64,000 bases of DNA, taken from the NCBI RefSeq assembly GCF_018860385.1, contig NZ_JAHKPH010000003.1, forward strand, positions 77,585 through 141,584, given 5' to 3'. The DNA is from Reinekea forsetii. GTDB taxonomy: Bacteria > Pseudomonadota > Gammaproteobacteria > Pseudomonadales > Natronospirillaceae. Below, piece by piece: positions 19,735 to 30,300 of this stretch. The first letter of the stretch is position 1, and each line of letters starts with the position of its first letter. The position numbers and the translations under genes were made by a program. Below the pieces are notes generated by a model. The model was not told where the DNA came from. It made no database searches and saw nothing but the letters and a program-made list of their open reading frames with translations.

Positions 19735-20721
19735 TTAAAGTACCTTATACCATTCAATTGCCAGATCTAAGAGGTTGGTATTGGCTTTTTTCAGCCATTG
19801 ATCGATCATATCTTTAGGATGGTTAAGCTGAGCCGCCTCCGAAAGCACATCTTGCCAAGTTAGATAACTGCTAGTGGAAACATTTGCTTCTATAACAGAC
19901 TTTAAAGACGAGCTAGTCATTGGTTTAGTCAAAACAAATAAATGTGCAGTACCACTATCTTTTGACCAAACGATATCTGGGCGCCATTGCTGGCCATTCA
20001 TCACCGCCGTAATTAATTGCAACCAAAATGACAGCGCACTTTCTTGATTCAAAGTAGAGCCCAGTGGAAAACTAATACCATGATAGGCACGGTGAATTCG
20101 ATTTTCTTTCAATTGTTTGATAAGTTGAATATTGCCTTCAATGAACGATTTTTGGCTCTTAAAGTCTGATCCTACGACGTCTTCCAACCAGTCTTTCAAC
20201 AATACTTCTTCAGCAGCCTTCATCGATGCCCTTTTTGCATCTCGAACATCCATTTCAGGTTGCAGCTCTGGCAAATCTTTTAGTAAATTGACCCAATCGT
20301 GCCTTGCGCTTTCAAGTTCAAAGGCAGAGGTTCCGATTGCATTCTCTATAGCGTTGAACCCCGCAATTTTAATGCTATCGGGCTTAAGATAGTATGCTGA
20401 GTCGGTTAACCTATTAAACACAACAAATGGATATATACGCCCAGCTTTATCTTCACTGGGAAACACCATGGCAGCCAGATTCTGGCGGTCACCGCCGCCG
20501 GTTAGTAAAATCCCGAAGCCTCTAAACAACTCTTGTTGCATTGTAATAGATAACTCTTTGTATAAATTTTGAAGCGTTTCATCGAGCAATTTCACTTCGC
20601 GCCACTGACCATCAATATTGATAAAATCAGGCTCGCTGCTAATTTTTCCGAATCCACCCGTTATTGAAACACGATTAACAACGGGCTCCTCCATCTCCTT
20701 ATTTTGCTTCCTGCCGAACAT
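19735..20721 (-). CDS. tagF: TagF-like T6SS regulator
   Basis: A TagF/ImpM-like protein. The N-terminal half has GGFGKISSEPDFINI (the family reads GxxGKLPxxGDFxxR) and MVFPSEDKAGRIYPFVVF (as in VxxPSxDxVGRxFPLxxA). The C-terminal half is less conserved. TagF is known as a post-translational repressor of T6SS firing. I choose the ATG at 20721 because AAGGG lies 6 nt upstream; an ATG at 20727 overlaps the tssM stop but has no room for that site. No Fha, PpkA kinase or PppA phosphatase gene is present in this locus. Confidence 0.8.
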   Translation of the reverse strand: MFGRKQNKEMEEPVVNRVSITGGFGKISSEPDFINIDGQWREVKLLDETLQNLYKELSITMQQELFRGFGILLTGGGDRQNLAAMVFPSEDKAGRIYPFVVFNRLTDSAYYLKPDSIKIAGFNAIENAIGTSAFELESARHDWVNLLKDLPELQPEMDVRDAKRASMKAAEEVLLKDWLEDVVGSDFKSQKSFIEGNIQLIKQLKENRIHRAYHGISFPLGSTLNQESALSFWLQLITAVMNGQQWRPDIVWSKDSGTAHLFVLTKPMTSSSLKSVIEANVSTSSYLTWQDVLSEAAQLNHPKDMIDQWLKKANTNLLDLAIEWYKVL

Positions 20722-20723
20722 AA

Positions 20724-23700
20724 TCATCCCTTAAAAAGGCTTCGTGGAAGGTAAAAATCACTTAACACTCTTTGGTTAAGAACACTTCCTGAGCGATCAG
20801 CCCGAACTTTATATTGAGCACTCACTTCCTTGCCGTTTGAAAGCTTCATTGGCCAAACCACATTAAATTGGGTTCCACCGCTGTGCTCTATTTGAGATTG
20901 TTTTAACAATTTCAGAAACGCCCATGGACCATCAAAAGCAAGGTCTGCATACCCGCCCCCAGCATCTAAATACACCTGAACTTGGGCAACCTGACTGTTA
21001 TCGAGTGACCAATTAAACTCTCTCCATTCTTCGGGTTCATTACGATAACGGTAGAGATCACTATCGACTTCTAACAAAGATTCACTGACACCTGCAGACG
21101 GCACTGGAGAAACCCAGAATCTCATACTGACGCGGTCGTATTCATCAAATAACCCACTCACAACGGTGCTTGCCGAATTCACACCTAAAAACAGTGTCTT
21201 ATCAAACGACAGGCCAATTCCCAACCATTCTCGCACTCGCCATTTACCTGCGCGTACTTGCACAAAAGGCTTTAAATCATTGTCGATAAATGACCACAAC
21301 TGGCCATCGATGGGCTTTAAAAATTGTTGTATATCACGAACATTGGCATCGACTCCATTTTCAGAAAATGGAAATCTACCCCGTAATGTTCCGTTATAGG
21401 TCCGATATACTTCATCTTGCCAAACTGCCTGGAGTGACCTTTCGCTCGCCTGCACCATTCCTTTCCAAACTGCTTTTAAAGAACTGGTCATCAACGGTTC
21501 AACAAGGCTTCGGCTAGATTCAGGTTGATTTGACAGCAGGTTGTTTACATCGATCCAGGTGCTGTAAAGCTTCTTATTTCCAGAATTTCCTAACAATACA
21601 CCCGCAGCATACTTGCGGGCCTCCATGTCAATATCCGACGCAACTTTAAGTGTGTCTAATTCTTCTGCAAGCGGTTTAATTTCAGCTATAAAGAGCTCTA
21701 AGAAATCGCTCTGCCCGCTTTCATCTTTATCTTGAACTAATCTAGCTAGGTCTTTAGTCAATGCAGCAAAGGCTGGAATTACTGGTGGATCTGCTAACAA
21801 ACCATTAGAACCATCTTCAGAACCTTCGATATTTTCAATATTGATAGGCGTAATTTCTGCCAATTTAATGTTTTTTTCTAACGCTTTAAAAAGTGCTATT
21901 AATGGACCTTTTTCATCAGACATTGCCTTAATGGCATCGATGCCTTCAGATAAATTTTCATAACTATCAGCTTTAGTCTCACCAATGATCGAAATCCAAT
22001 GTTGGCTGTAATCTTTAAAATACAAACGTCGTACACTTCGCTCTAATTTATCGGCCAGCGCTTCAGCTTCTTCGCTATCTTCAAATAGCTCTTCTAAACC
22101 TAACACCCAATCGCCTTGACTTGCTGTTGCAGCCAACTGTTTTATTTCAAGCCGAACGAATTCATTCCAAGCTTCTACAGTAAAAATACCAGGGAATTCA
22201 TGGTCATTCTGAATCACGCCATCGATCGTACCGCCAACAATAGAATTAAGAGAAACGTCTGAAAATAATGTAGATCCATTTGCTATCAAATGTTGATATA
22301 GCTGCGATGCATCTGGAGGCGTAATTAAATTATCTTGAGATGTCTTGGCGTATTCAAAACCGATATCCCAATGATTTTCGCCATCATCTGATATAGCTTC
22401 AAAGGAGTACTGCAGATACAACCCGACTAGACTGGTTAGCTTTGGAATTTCGTTTTCATAAGAAAGACTTAAATTATCATCACCAAAACTCTCAAACCAT
22501 AGCTCACCTAAAAAACTTGAAACTTGGTCTCGATCATAATACTCAGGCTCGGTTGTTAACATTAAGTAAGTTTCTAAATACTGATAATGCGTAAGTCGCT
22601 GCTCTGCTCGCTCAGCATCATTTGCATTCGCCCATTGGCTGCCTTGCTGCTTAAATTGATTTTGAAAATATGGAATTACTTGGCTTTGCATGTATCGATC
22701 AAGGGTTCCTATGAGCAAATTTCTCATAGGTTCACCGTGTGTACCAATTAAGTCGTAGCGACTAAAAAGCGCTAGTGGTGAGTAAGTAGATATTTTCTCT
22801 AAATCTTGGTAATGAGCATTAAGCCCAGCCAGAGCATTTACGCGCTCTATTTTGCTGCTAGACGCATCTTGAAGCTGCATTACCAGTGCTTTAGCTTTCT
22901 TCTCGTAATCACTCATTAACTTTGCATTGGCTGTATAAGTAGCTGTTAGAGCCAAGCCGGTAACGACGACGATAAACACCATACTAAAGAAGGTTAGGCT
23001 TTTTGCGGCCAAATGGAATCGTTGACGGCTGCGATTACCGCGGACAGCATCTTTTAGGGGGAAAACGACTTGCTTGAAAAAATCAGATATAAAATAACTT
23101 CTACTTTTGTTGCCCGCCCTATAAGGAAGCCCTAATGCTTTCGAGAAAATATCTTTAAGTAAGCTATTTTTGCGCTCGACGACCTCACCTTCTTGAACAC
23201 TACTGGTAAAATAAACTCCAGCAAACCATGGTTTCTCATGATATGGGCTGTCTTTAAACAACATACCTATAAAGTCGACAAGCCGTTCTGAAGCTCCCGA
23301 GAATTGACTGGGGTATTGGTAGATATCGGCTTTCTGTGTGGTAGATTGGGCCAACATCATTTTTTGAGTTCTTTGTTCGAGTAATCGATCATTCAAAGCA
23401 TGGATTTTATCTTTAAATATTCCAACTACATCTGCTTTTCGATCTTCTGTTTGATCAAGAACGTAAACGCCCCAAGGTTGTGAAGCCTCTGCATCACTTA
23501 AATCTTCAAAAAACGCATCAAAACCTCGCAACATGTCACATTTAGTAATAACAATGTATACAGGTACCATTAACCCTAGTTCCGACATTATCTCTTGTAG
23601 TCGGTTGCGAGTTTTATGTGCATGCGTCTGTAAAGATTCATTGTCAGTGGTTAAGAGCTCATCAATTGGAAGCGCGAGCACTACACCGTTAACTGGAACT

Positions 23701-24296
23701 TTAGGTCTATTTTTTTTGAGTAGCTGTAAAAAATGAATCCATTCACTACTCTCTTCGTCGCTCGAATATCGCCCTGCAGTGTCTATGAGTACGGCTTCAT
23801 CTGAAAACCACCAATCGCAGTCCTTGGTACCACCAACCCCTGAAAGGTGGTACTTTTCATCATCCTTAAACGGGAAATTTAAACCAGAACGAGAGTAGAA
23901 GGTACTTTTGCCTGCAGCAGATGGACCTATAATCATGTACCAAGGCAGAGCATATAGCGCCCCTTTACCTCGGAATTTTCTTCCTAATTCGGTAGACTTC
24001 AACGCTGATAAAGCATCGTTTAACTTTTGTTTAAGGTGGTCATCATCCAGACCGCTAGTTAGATTATCCGCTAGCTTTTGACCTCTAAAGCGTAAGAATA
24101 GAAATTTAACTAACAGCCATAATAGGTAGATAGAAAAAACGATACCTATTACAGTTAATCTCTCGCCAACAGAATCTAACCCTACAAAGCGACCGCCAAA
24201 CCAGATAATTACTGCTAGACCAACGACACCTGCCAAAGCTCCCGTTAGAAAGCGGGAAACAAAAGGTAGCATACGCAGTAACAATGATTTAATCAT
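20724..24296 (-). CDS. tssM: T6SS inner-membrane core protein TssM (IcmF)
   Basis: A 1190-residue TssM, the inner-membrane and periplasmic core of the T6SS membrane complex with TssJ and TssL. Two N-terminal membrane helices (about 13-35 and 47-66) are followed by a cytoplasmic NTPase-like domain with an intact Walker A (GPSAAGKST) and DTAGRY. A third membrane helix lies near 428-448 (FFSMVFIVVVTGLALTATY). The large periplasmic part ends with the C-terminal beta domain that contacts TssJ (WPMKLSNGKEVSAQYKV). The Walker A motif is kept, unlike in some TssM proteins. It overlaps tssL by 4 nt (ATGA). Confidence 0.96.
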   Translation of the reverse strand: MIKSLLLRMLPFVSRFLTGALAGVVGLAVIIWFGGRFVGLDSVGERLTVIGIVFSIYLLWLLVKFLFLRFRGQKLADNLTSGLDDDHLKQKLNDALSALKSTELGRKFRGKGALYALPWYMIIGPSAAGKSTFYSRSGLNFPFKDDEKYHLSGVGGTKDCDWWFSDEAVLIDTAGRYSSDEESSEWIHFLQLLKKNRPKVPVNGVVLALPIDELLTTDNESLQTHAHKTRNRLQEIMSELGLMVPVYIVITKCDMLRGFDAFFEDLSDAEASQPWGVYVLDQTEDRKADVVGIFKDKIHALNDRLLEQRTQKMMLAQSTTQKADIYQYPSQFSGASERLVDFIGMLFKDSPYHEKPWFAGVYFTSSVQEGEVVERKNSLLKDIFSKALGLPYRAGNKSRSYFISDFFKQVVFPLKDAVRGNRSRQRFHLAAKSLTFFSMVFIVVVTGLALTATYTANAKLMSDYEKKAKALVMQLQDASSSKIERVNALAGLNAHYQDLEKISTYSPLALFSRYDLIGTHGEPMRNLLIGTLDRYMQSQVIPYFQNQFKQQGSQWANANDAERAEQRLTHYQYLETYLMLTTEPEYYDRDQVSSFLGELWFESFGDDNLSLSYENEIPKLTSLVGLYLQYSFEAISDDGENHWDIGFEYAKTSQDNLITPPDASQLYQHLIANGSTLFSDVSLNSIVGGTIDGVIQNDHEFPGIFTVEAWNEFVRLEIKQLAATASQGDWVLGLEELFEDSEEAEALADKLERSVRRLYFKDYSQHWISIIGETKADSYENLSEGIDAIKAMSDEKGPLIALFKALEKNIKLAEITPINIENIEGSEDGSNGLLADPPVIPAFAALTKDLARLVQDKDESGQSDFLELFIAEIKPLAEELDTLKVASDIDMEARKYAAGVLLGNSGNKKLYSTWIDVNNLLSNQPESSRSLVEPLMTSSLKAVWKGMVQASERSLQAVWQDEVYRTYNGTLRGRFPFSENGVDANVRDIQQFLKPIDGQLWSFIDNDLKPFVQVRAGKWRVREWLGIGLSFDKTLFLGVNSASTVVSGLFDEYDRVSMRFWVSPVPSAGVSESLLEVDSDLYRYRNEPEEWREFNWSLDNSQVAQVQVYLDAGGGYADLAFDGPWAFLKLLKQSQIEHSGGTQFNVVWPMKLSNGKEVSAQYKVRADRSGSVLNQRVLSDFYLPRSLFKG

Positions 24297-25054
24297 GACG
24301 CTACCTCCTCAGTCCGCTCTTCTAAGGGTGTTAACTGCGGACTTCCGAAATTTTCAGGAATCTCCAATGACTCGATAGATTCTGCACTTTCAGCAATAGC
24401 TGATCGAATTTGCTGACTATAATAAATGGTCATGATTAATAAACTTGCAACCAATATTACTGCCATTACCCAATAGGGTTGATGACCTGCAATTCTAGAG
24501 GAAATGTGACTCTCTGGAGAGGCGTTATCTGACAACACTCTATTAACAACACCGCTATATTTCTCAATATCAGTACGTAAAGTGCTAATGTAAGCCTGCA
24601 ATTGTTCGTAACCCTCCAAGCGATATTTGCCTTGAAAGCCTAAATTTAGAACCGAGAAAAACAGATGTACTAGCTCAGAATTTTCTTTTATATCTAACCG
24701 TAATTCATTTAGTCGATCGAAAAATGTTTGCCCGATTGAGCTATCGCCAAAGTATTCTACGGCTAGAGGCTTGGCCATCCACTCATATTTTTGTTCCCAG
24801 CGAGAGCTCAAAACTATTTCATCAGAAAACGCTGACATTGCATATTTAATATCGCGAATTCTTTCTGGCGATACTTGGCATTCAAAGCATCTTCGCTCGA
24901 GCATAACGAAAGATTTTTCCACTTGTTCACGTAAGTCACTGGGTGCACAATCGGCTAGCTCAGCGGTTTGCAGTGGAATAAGCAAACTAAAGATTGGAGA
25001 ACAAACTTCAACGATAAGGGAATCTAACTGTACTTCTAAATCAGTTGCAGACAC
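24293..25054 (-). CDS. tssL: T6SS inner-membrane protein TssL (DotU)
   Basis: A 253-residue DotU/TssL, which docks the baseplate to the membrane complex. The cytoplasmic domain carries FSDEIVLSS (as in AxDExxL) and FFDRLNELR, then LVHLFFSVLNLGFQGKYRLEGYEQL (as in LxVxYxCLxLGFxGRYR). One membrane helix lies near residues 195-216. It ends without a peptidoglycan-binding OmpA-like domain. It starts at a GTG that shares one base with the tssK stop codon. Confidence 0.95.
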   Translation of the reverse strand: MSATDLEVQLDSLIVEVCSPIFSLLIPLQTAELADCAPSDLREQVEKSFVMLERRCFECQVSPERIRDIKYAMSAFSDEIVLSSRWEQKYEWMAKPLAVEYFGDSSIGQTFFDRLNELRLDIKENSELVHLFFSVLNLGFQGKYRLEGYEQLQAYISTLRTDIEKYSGVVNRVLSDNASPESHISSRIAGHQPYWVMAVILVASLLIMTIYYSQQIRSAIAESAESIESLEIPENFGSPQLTPLEERTEEVAS

Positions 25055-26388
25055 TATTCTTCCACCATAATGAGCTCAACGGTCACATCGGTGAATTCAC
25101 CCATGCAAAACAATCCAAACTTTTGTGATTTCAAGACTGCCTCCCAAAGACTACCGCTGGAGGTAATTTGGAAGTATTCAAAACCTGATTTAATTCGGAT
25201 TTTTTGTGGTAAGCGCTGAACATGGCGCATGACAACGCCTGGTAAACCACTCGACAATACGGTTTCGAGCTGCTCTGGTGAGGCCAGTTTACAGAACTGA
25301 ACAAAGCGATTCACCCATTCTACGTTATCTTGCTTGGCATCTACCGCAAGGAAGATAGAATAATTTTCAAGTGCATATCTTGGGATTTGAGTTGACTCGA
25401 AACGACCTGGTGTCACTGCATTCAGCTCTACTTTGTCTTCAGGTCGGCCTTTTTTACTCGACAACATACTTCGAATTTCATTCAGTAACGCAGGCAAAGT
25501 TAATTCTAATGCATCGTGATTATATTCAGGTAATCGATCTATTAAATCTGGCTGTAGAAATGTGGCGCATAGTTGATGCAAGCGACAAAGTTGGCCGTAT
25601 AGTGTAAACGGATGGGCCTTCCCATGATGAATGTTAGATTTAAATTCGGGAAGCAACTGAATTAAATCTTTATGAAATAAAAATTCAGAAAGCTCGGTAG
25701 AAGAGTAGCTCGACACATCTCCTATCTTCTCTCTACTTTTAGAAAAGTCTCTGGCAACGGCGGATAGCATGTCTGATACAGACTGTGCAATTTCGTGAAC
25801 TGGATAAACAGACTGTGTATTAAGACAAGCGGGAAGAATATCATTTACTACTTTAAATTCACCATCATATTGCTTTTGAATTTTAACCAGACGCAAACAA
25901 GACATTTGATCTAAGGATTCGGTTTCTGTTTTTAATAGTAAATTTGGTTTGGCGATCATAACCTCGCGTACTCTAGTCGCATCGCTTTCATCGGCAAGCT
26001 CGCGAAACTCGGCAACCCAGCCTCCAGTTCTACCTGAAGATTGATAGCCAGAAACACCTTCTACTATTTCACTTTTCGGCACGGCCAAAATCAGTGTAAA
26101 TTCGTCTCTTCCAATCGCCATTAGGTCTATAAAAACTGGCGCTTGTTGGTCTCTATAGTATTCAATAGCACGACCATCAGGCAATAAACACTCGAGCTTT
26201 TGCAGTTCAAACCGACCTTCGCGGAGCGCCATTTCACTCCATTGAAGAGACAATAACCCCCAGCAGAAAGGCATCACCGCTTTTTGAGTGAAATGCATGC
26301 GCTGTGCTTGATAAGTGTCCCATGCTTGAAAATGCTGCTGACCTAAAAACACCCCTTCAGCCCAAACAACTTTATTTAAACCTGACAT
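25054..26388 (-). CDS. tssK: T6SS baseplate connector TssK
   Basis: TssK links the baseplate to the TssJLM membrane complex. The ATG at 26388 gives MSGLNKVVWAEGVFLGQQHFQ, the standard family opening (VxWxEGMFLxPQHFQ); a TTG two codons upstream is less likely. Other family elements are WGLLSLQWSEMALREGRFEL, the PDG element and the C-terminal SGFEYFQITSSGSLWEAVLKSQKFGLFC. About 444 residues, the usual length. Confidence 0.95.
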   Translation of the reverse strand: MSGLNKVVWAEGVFLGQQHFQAWDTYQAQRMHFTQKAVMPFCWGLLSLQWSEMALREGRFELQKLECLLPDGRAIEYYRDQQAPVFIDLMAIGRDEFTLILAVPKSEIVEGVSGYQSSGRTGGWVAEFRELADESDATRVREVMIAKPNLLLKTETESLDQMSCLRLVKIQKQYDGEFKVVNDILPACLNTQSVYPVHEIAQSVSDMLSAVARDFSKSREKIGDVSSYSSTELSEFLFHKDLIQLLPEFKSNIHHGKAHPFTLYGQLCRLHQLCATFLQPDLIDRLPEYNHDALELTLPALLNEIRSMLSSKKGRPEDKVELNAVTPGRFESTQIPRYALENYSIFLAVDAKQDNVEWVNRFVQFCKLASPEQLETVLSSGLPGVVMRHVQRLPQKIRIKSGFEYFQITSSGSLWEAVLKSQKFGLFCMGEFTDVTVELIMVEE

Positions 26389-26407
26389 ATACAACTCGCG
26401 TTAAGAA

Positions 26408-26881
26408 TTATCTGTAAACTAATGAAATTTTATTATCGTTTAATGCCAGATTTAAATTTGTTGAAAAAGGAAGAAAGCCTGAGTTAACTTTCTTTACCAC
26501 CAACTGTTCATTACTAGCGTTTCGAAAGAAGGCTGCCACGGCTAAATATTCGGCCCCTGACACTTTCGGTATTTCTAAATTAGTAGAGTGACCAGGGGAA
26601 ACCATCATTTCGCGTTTATTTACAAGAGTAACACCTAGCAGCTCATCGTCTTTGCGAAACAAGCTACTCGCATCTGCTTTAATGAATAATGAAGGATCGG
26701 TTAACTGGTAAAATCGAACGAGCACGGCATAAGAAGCTCCCGTTGCATCAGAGTTGAGCTTATCGCTTGAGTCCATAGACACTTTTAAGGATGGTGAGGA
26801 ACAACCAAAAAACAATACAACTGACAAGGTCAGTAGCGCCTTGATACTAGAAAAAGTGCGGCGTGATTTATAGTTAGACAC
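26408..26881 (-). CDS. tssJ: T6SS outer-membrane lipoprotein TssJ
   Basis: A 157-residue lipoprotein, first gene of the main T6SS operon. A signal peptide ends in a lipobox-like VLFFGC, with the lipidated Cys near residue 26. The mature part has the transthyretin-like fold signatures PSLKVSMDSSDKLN, YAVLVRFYQLTDPSLF and NASNEQLVVKKV. TssJ anchors TssM to the outer membrane. The start is GTG at 26881, with AAAAGGAG upstream. Confidence 0.9.
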   Translation of the reverse strand: MSNYKSRRTFSSIKALLTLSVVLFFGCSSPSLKVSMDSSDKLNSDATGASYAVLVRFYQLTDPSLFIKADASSLFRKDDELLGVTLVNKREMMVSPGHSTNLEIPKVSGAEYLAVAAFFRNASNEQLVVKKVNSGFLPFSTNLNLALNDNKISLVYR

Positions 26882-27376
26882 TTAAAACTCCTTTTAATAA
26901 AACTTCCTGAAACACAACACCCTGTTGTGATAGTCGAGAAAATATAACACTCAATTTCATGGACGTATACGCGAATAATGAGAACTAGCGCCCAAAAATT
27001 GATATGCAATTTAGTAGCTTGTTTCTTTATGACTTTAGTAATTCAACATTACAACTCATCAATGAGACTTCCATCGCAAAACTGTTTTAAGCTAGTTGTA
27101 ATTTTGCATTTAGCTCTAGATACTTTTCCTGAAAGGATTTAAGTGATTCGGTTTATAATCGAATTCCTACACAGGGAGCAGCTGTTTTTTCAGTACATAT
27201 TAAACTTCTCTCATGTATAAACGCACATAAAGACAAGCAACTTAGTAAGCTTAAAGACACTTTACTATTAAAGTGTTTTTGTGTGCTAGGCTATTTTTAT
27301 AAAGGAAAGTGAGCTAAAGAATCAGGATGGTTCTTGCTATGCCACTCTTACTACGCAACAAATGAAAAGGACTCCC
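26882..27376. other. Divergent intergenic region between tssJ and vgrG-het-C
   Basis: About 495 nt, AT-rich, with no ORF that has a ribosome binding site. It must carry the promoters of both the T6SS operon (leftward) and the effector VgrG gene (rightward). On the minus strand TTGAGT is followed 16 nt later by TATCAC, a weak -35/-10 candidate. I found no sigma-54 type GG-N10-GC element. The one clear structure is the inverted repeat at 27253-27280. Confidence 0.5.
27253..27280 (+). repeat. AT-rich inverted repeat upstream of vgrG-het-C
   Basis: AAAGACACTTTA and TAAAGTGTTTTT form a 12-nt dyad with one G-T pair around a CTAT loop, about 100 nt before the VgrG start. It could be an operator for a regulator dimer or a weak U-tailed attenuator in the leader. 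Confidence 0.5.
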
Positions 27377-30300
27377 ATGAAAGAAGCTGCCATTGCACGT
27401 TGCAGAATTAATTCCGAAAACTTTCCTGTAATTTCCCTTCATGGGTCCGAAGCCATTAGCCAGCTGTTCGAATTCGAGACCACTATCTCCGATAACCTTG
27501 GATTAATGATACCGTCCGAACAGTTAGGTAATCCTGCAACACTCTCCCTACAAGATAACGAAGGTAACTTTCGTCAAATTTCAGGTGATATTTGCGCAAT
27601 TGACTATCAAGCAGATACCGCAACTATAACCCTTAAGCCTAAACTGGCGCGCGGTCAAAACAGTCAACAAACAAGGCTTTTCCTGAATAAAAGCCGACAA
27701 CAAATTGTTAATCAAATTTTAGTTGAATTAGGCTACACAGCCCATCAAATTAATTGGTATATAGACTCTACAGAAACCGGCTTGCATACAACCCTATTAC
27801 AGGCTGGCGAGAGTCAACTCAATTTTGTTAAACGCCTTTTAGCAGAGCTGCAATGTTTTTTTTGGTTCGACAGCCACAATTATGATGAAACAATTCATAT
27901 TGCTAATAACCTTGTACAAACGCCTTTTACTCCGCCCATTACCTCAATTGAAGAGCAAAAACGAGCTTCGCTTCAAGGTAAAGATTCACCGCTAACTATG
28001 TATTGGCAACAGGCGTTGCCAGCAAAGTTTTTTAATACTTATACTCGACCAGCTTTGCCCATAAGTACTGAGCGTAGCGATACAAAACACATCGGCTATA
28101 ACTCTGCTTATATTGAAGAAACTCATTTACCGCTACCTGAATCAGCACGACAAAGCGCTGAATTACAAAGCCAACAACACCAAACGGCAAACCAAGCGGG
28201 GTTTATTCTTAAGGGTTCGTTTCCAACTGTCGCGCCGGGTTTTAGCATAAACATCCCTGTTTTTTGGCGTAGCGATCAAGGAATTGATGATTTAACAGTT
28301 ATTCATACAGTGCATTTTGGTGAAGTATTTGATGCCGCTAACCCAGAGCTAGGGTTAAAGTACAACCAAACCTCAAAGCTAATAAAACGCAGTAGCGGTT
28401 TTGCGCCAGACTTCCCTACAATGCCGGCATTACCGTTGATGTTTCCTGCCCGTATTGAAAGTAACACAAAATACGCCTATTTAGATGAACACGGTCGTTA
28501 TCAATTGCGCATGGCATTCAGCCCCAATAACAGCGAACACTTTGAGCACACCCTAGCAAGCCCTTCAATTGATCGCATGATTCCTTTTACCAACGCATCA
28601 CAAGAAGTCAATACAGGTTGGCACTACCCTCTTTTAGATAACAGTACCGTATTGGTAACACTTTTGAATAACGATCCTAATAGACCTTGTATTTTAGGCT
28701 TTGCAAGTGAGATTGGTCAAAATGGACCAGTGAATCAAAGTAATGCTCACCAAAGCCGTATTGTTACACCTGCTCAAAATGAACTTACATTTGACGATCA
28801 ACTACCCAATATAATTTTGCAAACCTTCGATGGTCAGACCAAGTTAGAGCTCAATGCAGCAGGTGAACAACCGTTTATTCAACTGGCAGCGCAATTCGGT
28901 TTAGTGAAACTCAGTGCGGGTCAACATCAACGCTGGTTGGTAAGGGAAAACCTCGTACAAAAACATGGCGGCTCACTTCTCGAAAAAGTAAAAGCCAATA
29001 GCACCAGCAAAACTGATGGAAATAGCCAGCTTCAAGCCGCTAAACAGCAAACCGCTCGCACTAAAACAGACATGACCTTTAATAGTACAGCAAACCAAGA
29101 ATGGCAGGCGAAAAGCGCGGGCATAAACATTAGGAGCGAAGCAGCCTACAGCATCACCAGTAAAGGCGCACAATTGTCTAAAATAAGTGATGGCAATTAC
29201 CGAGTACAAGCACCAACCGAAATCTCTTTCAAAGGCACTGGACGCGGCGACATGTTAATCACTAACGGTACTGGCGGCTTTAAAATTGATTCCAGCGGCA
29301 ATATTAAGCTATTTGGCTCAACAGTAAGTTTAAAAGGTGGCAGCGACGTTACATTCTTTGGTGATGTTGAATATGAATTAGGGGCAAGTAATGAAGCTGA
29401 AAAAGCGAAGTTGGTAAAACCAAAACGAGTGAATGATATTTCATCATTAGAACTCGAATCCTTTAATGTCTCACAGGATGAACTCACTCCCTATGAGCGT
29501 AAAATGATTACACGTAAAAAAATAGAAGAAGTATCAGAAACATCGGATGTGAAACTAGCTTCAACGTTCGCTGTGGAACAACTTCAGATTATCGCCAACA
29601 AAGACAGTCTTGCAATGTTTATGGGAGTGTTCATTGATATATTCGGTTTAGACATACCCGCCAAGGCATATGAAGAAATTTACCTAGATGCACAGTCAGG
29701 AAAGTCTATTCTCAAGCCTAAGATTGTTGTGAAAAAATCAATATCAGAGGGCTCCGGTATAGCAGCCTTCTTTAATGATGGCACGAAACAAGAGATATGG
29801 GTCTCAGAAACAATGGTCCGGAACGCCGCTATAGACAATAACAAGCGCGGCGAGTTAATGATCATTCTCATTGAAGAATACGGTCACTATCTTGATTTTC
29901 TGCTACGTAATCACTATGCAGAAACAGAACGACCAGATGCCTTAAAAGATGAGGGCGCTAAATTTGCCTATAATGTTCTTCAAATAAACCCTCTTGAACA
30001 GGCTGATCAATATTTTGGCGATGCAAATATTGATGGAGAAAATGTATCACTGACGTGGGATTTTTCTGAATTACACAATGAACTCAAAGCCTACGTCAAT
30101 GAAGAGCGCCAACACCAGGATGATATACATGGTGAATTTGAATTTTATAAAGCTGGCTATATGAAAGTACACGGTAAATATGGTCATGGAGATATTGAAA
30201 GAGAGGCTCTAAAAGATCTATTAGACCAAAAAACTAAGCTACCAAACGACGATGTGGTGCGTATATTAAACACCATATATTTAGGAAACTGGCTTCGCGA

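Noticed and set aside
26882..27376. Possible sigma-54 promoter for the T6SS
   Set aside because: No GG-N10-GC pair with the flanking consensus was found on either strand.
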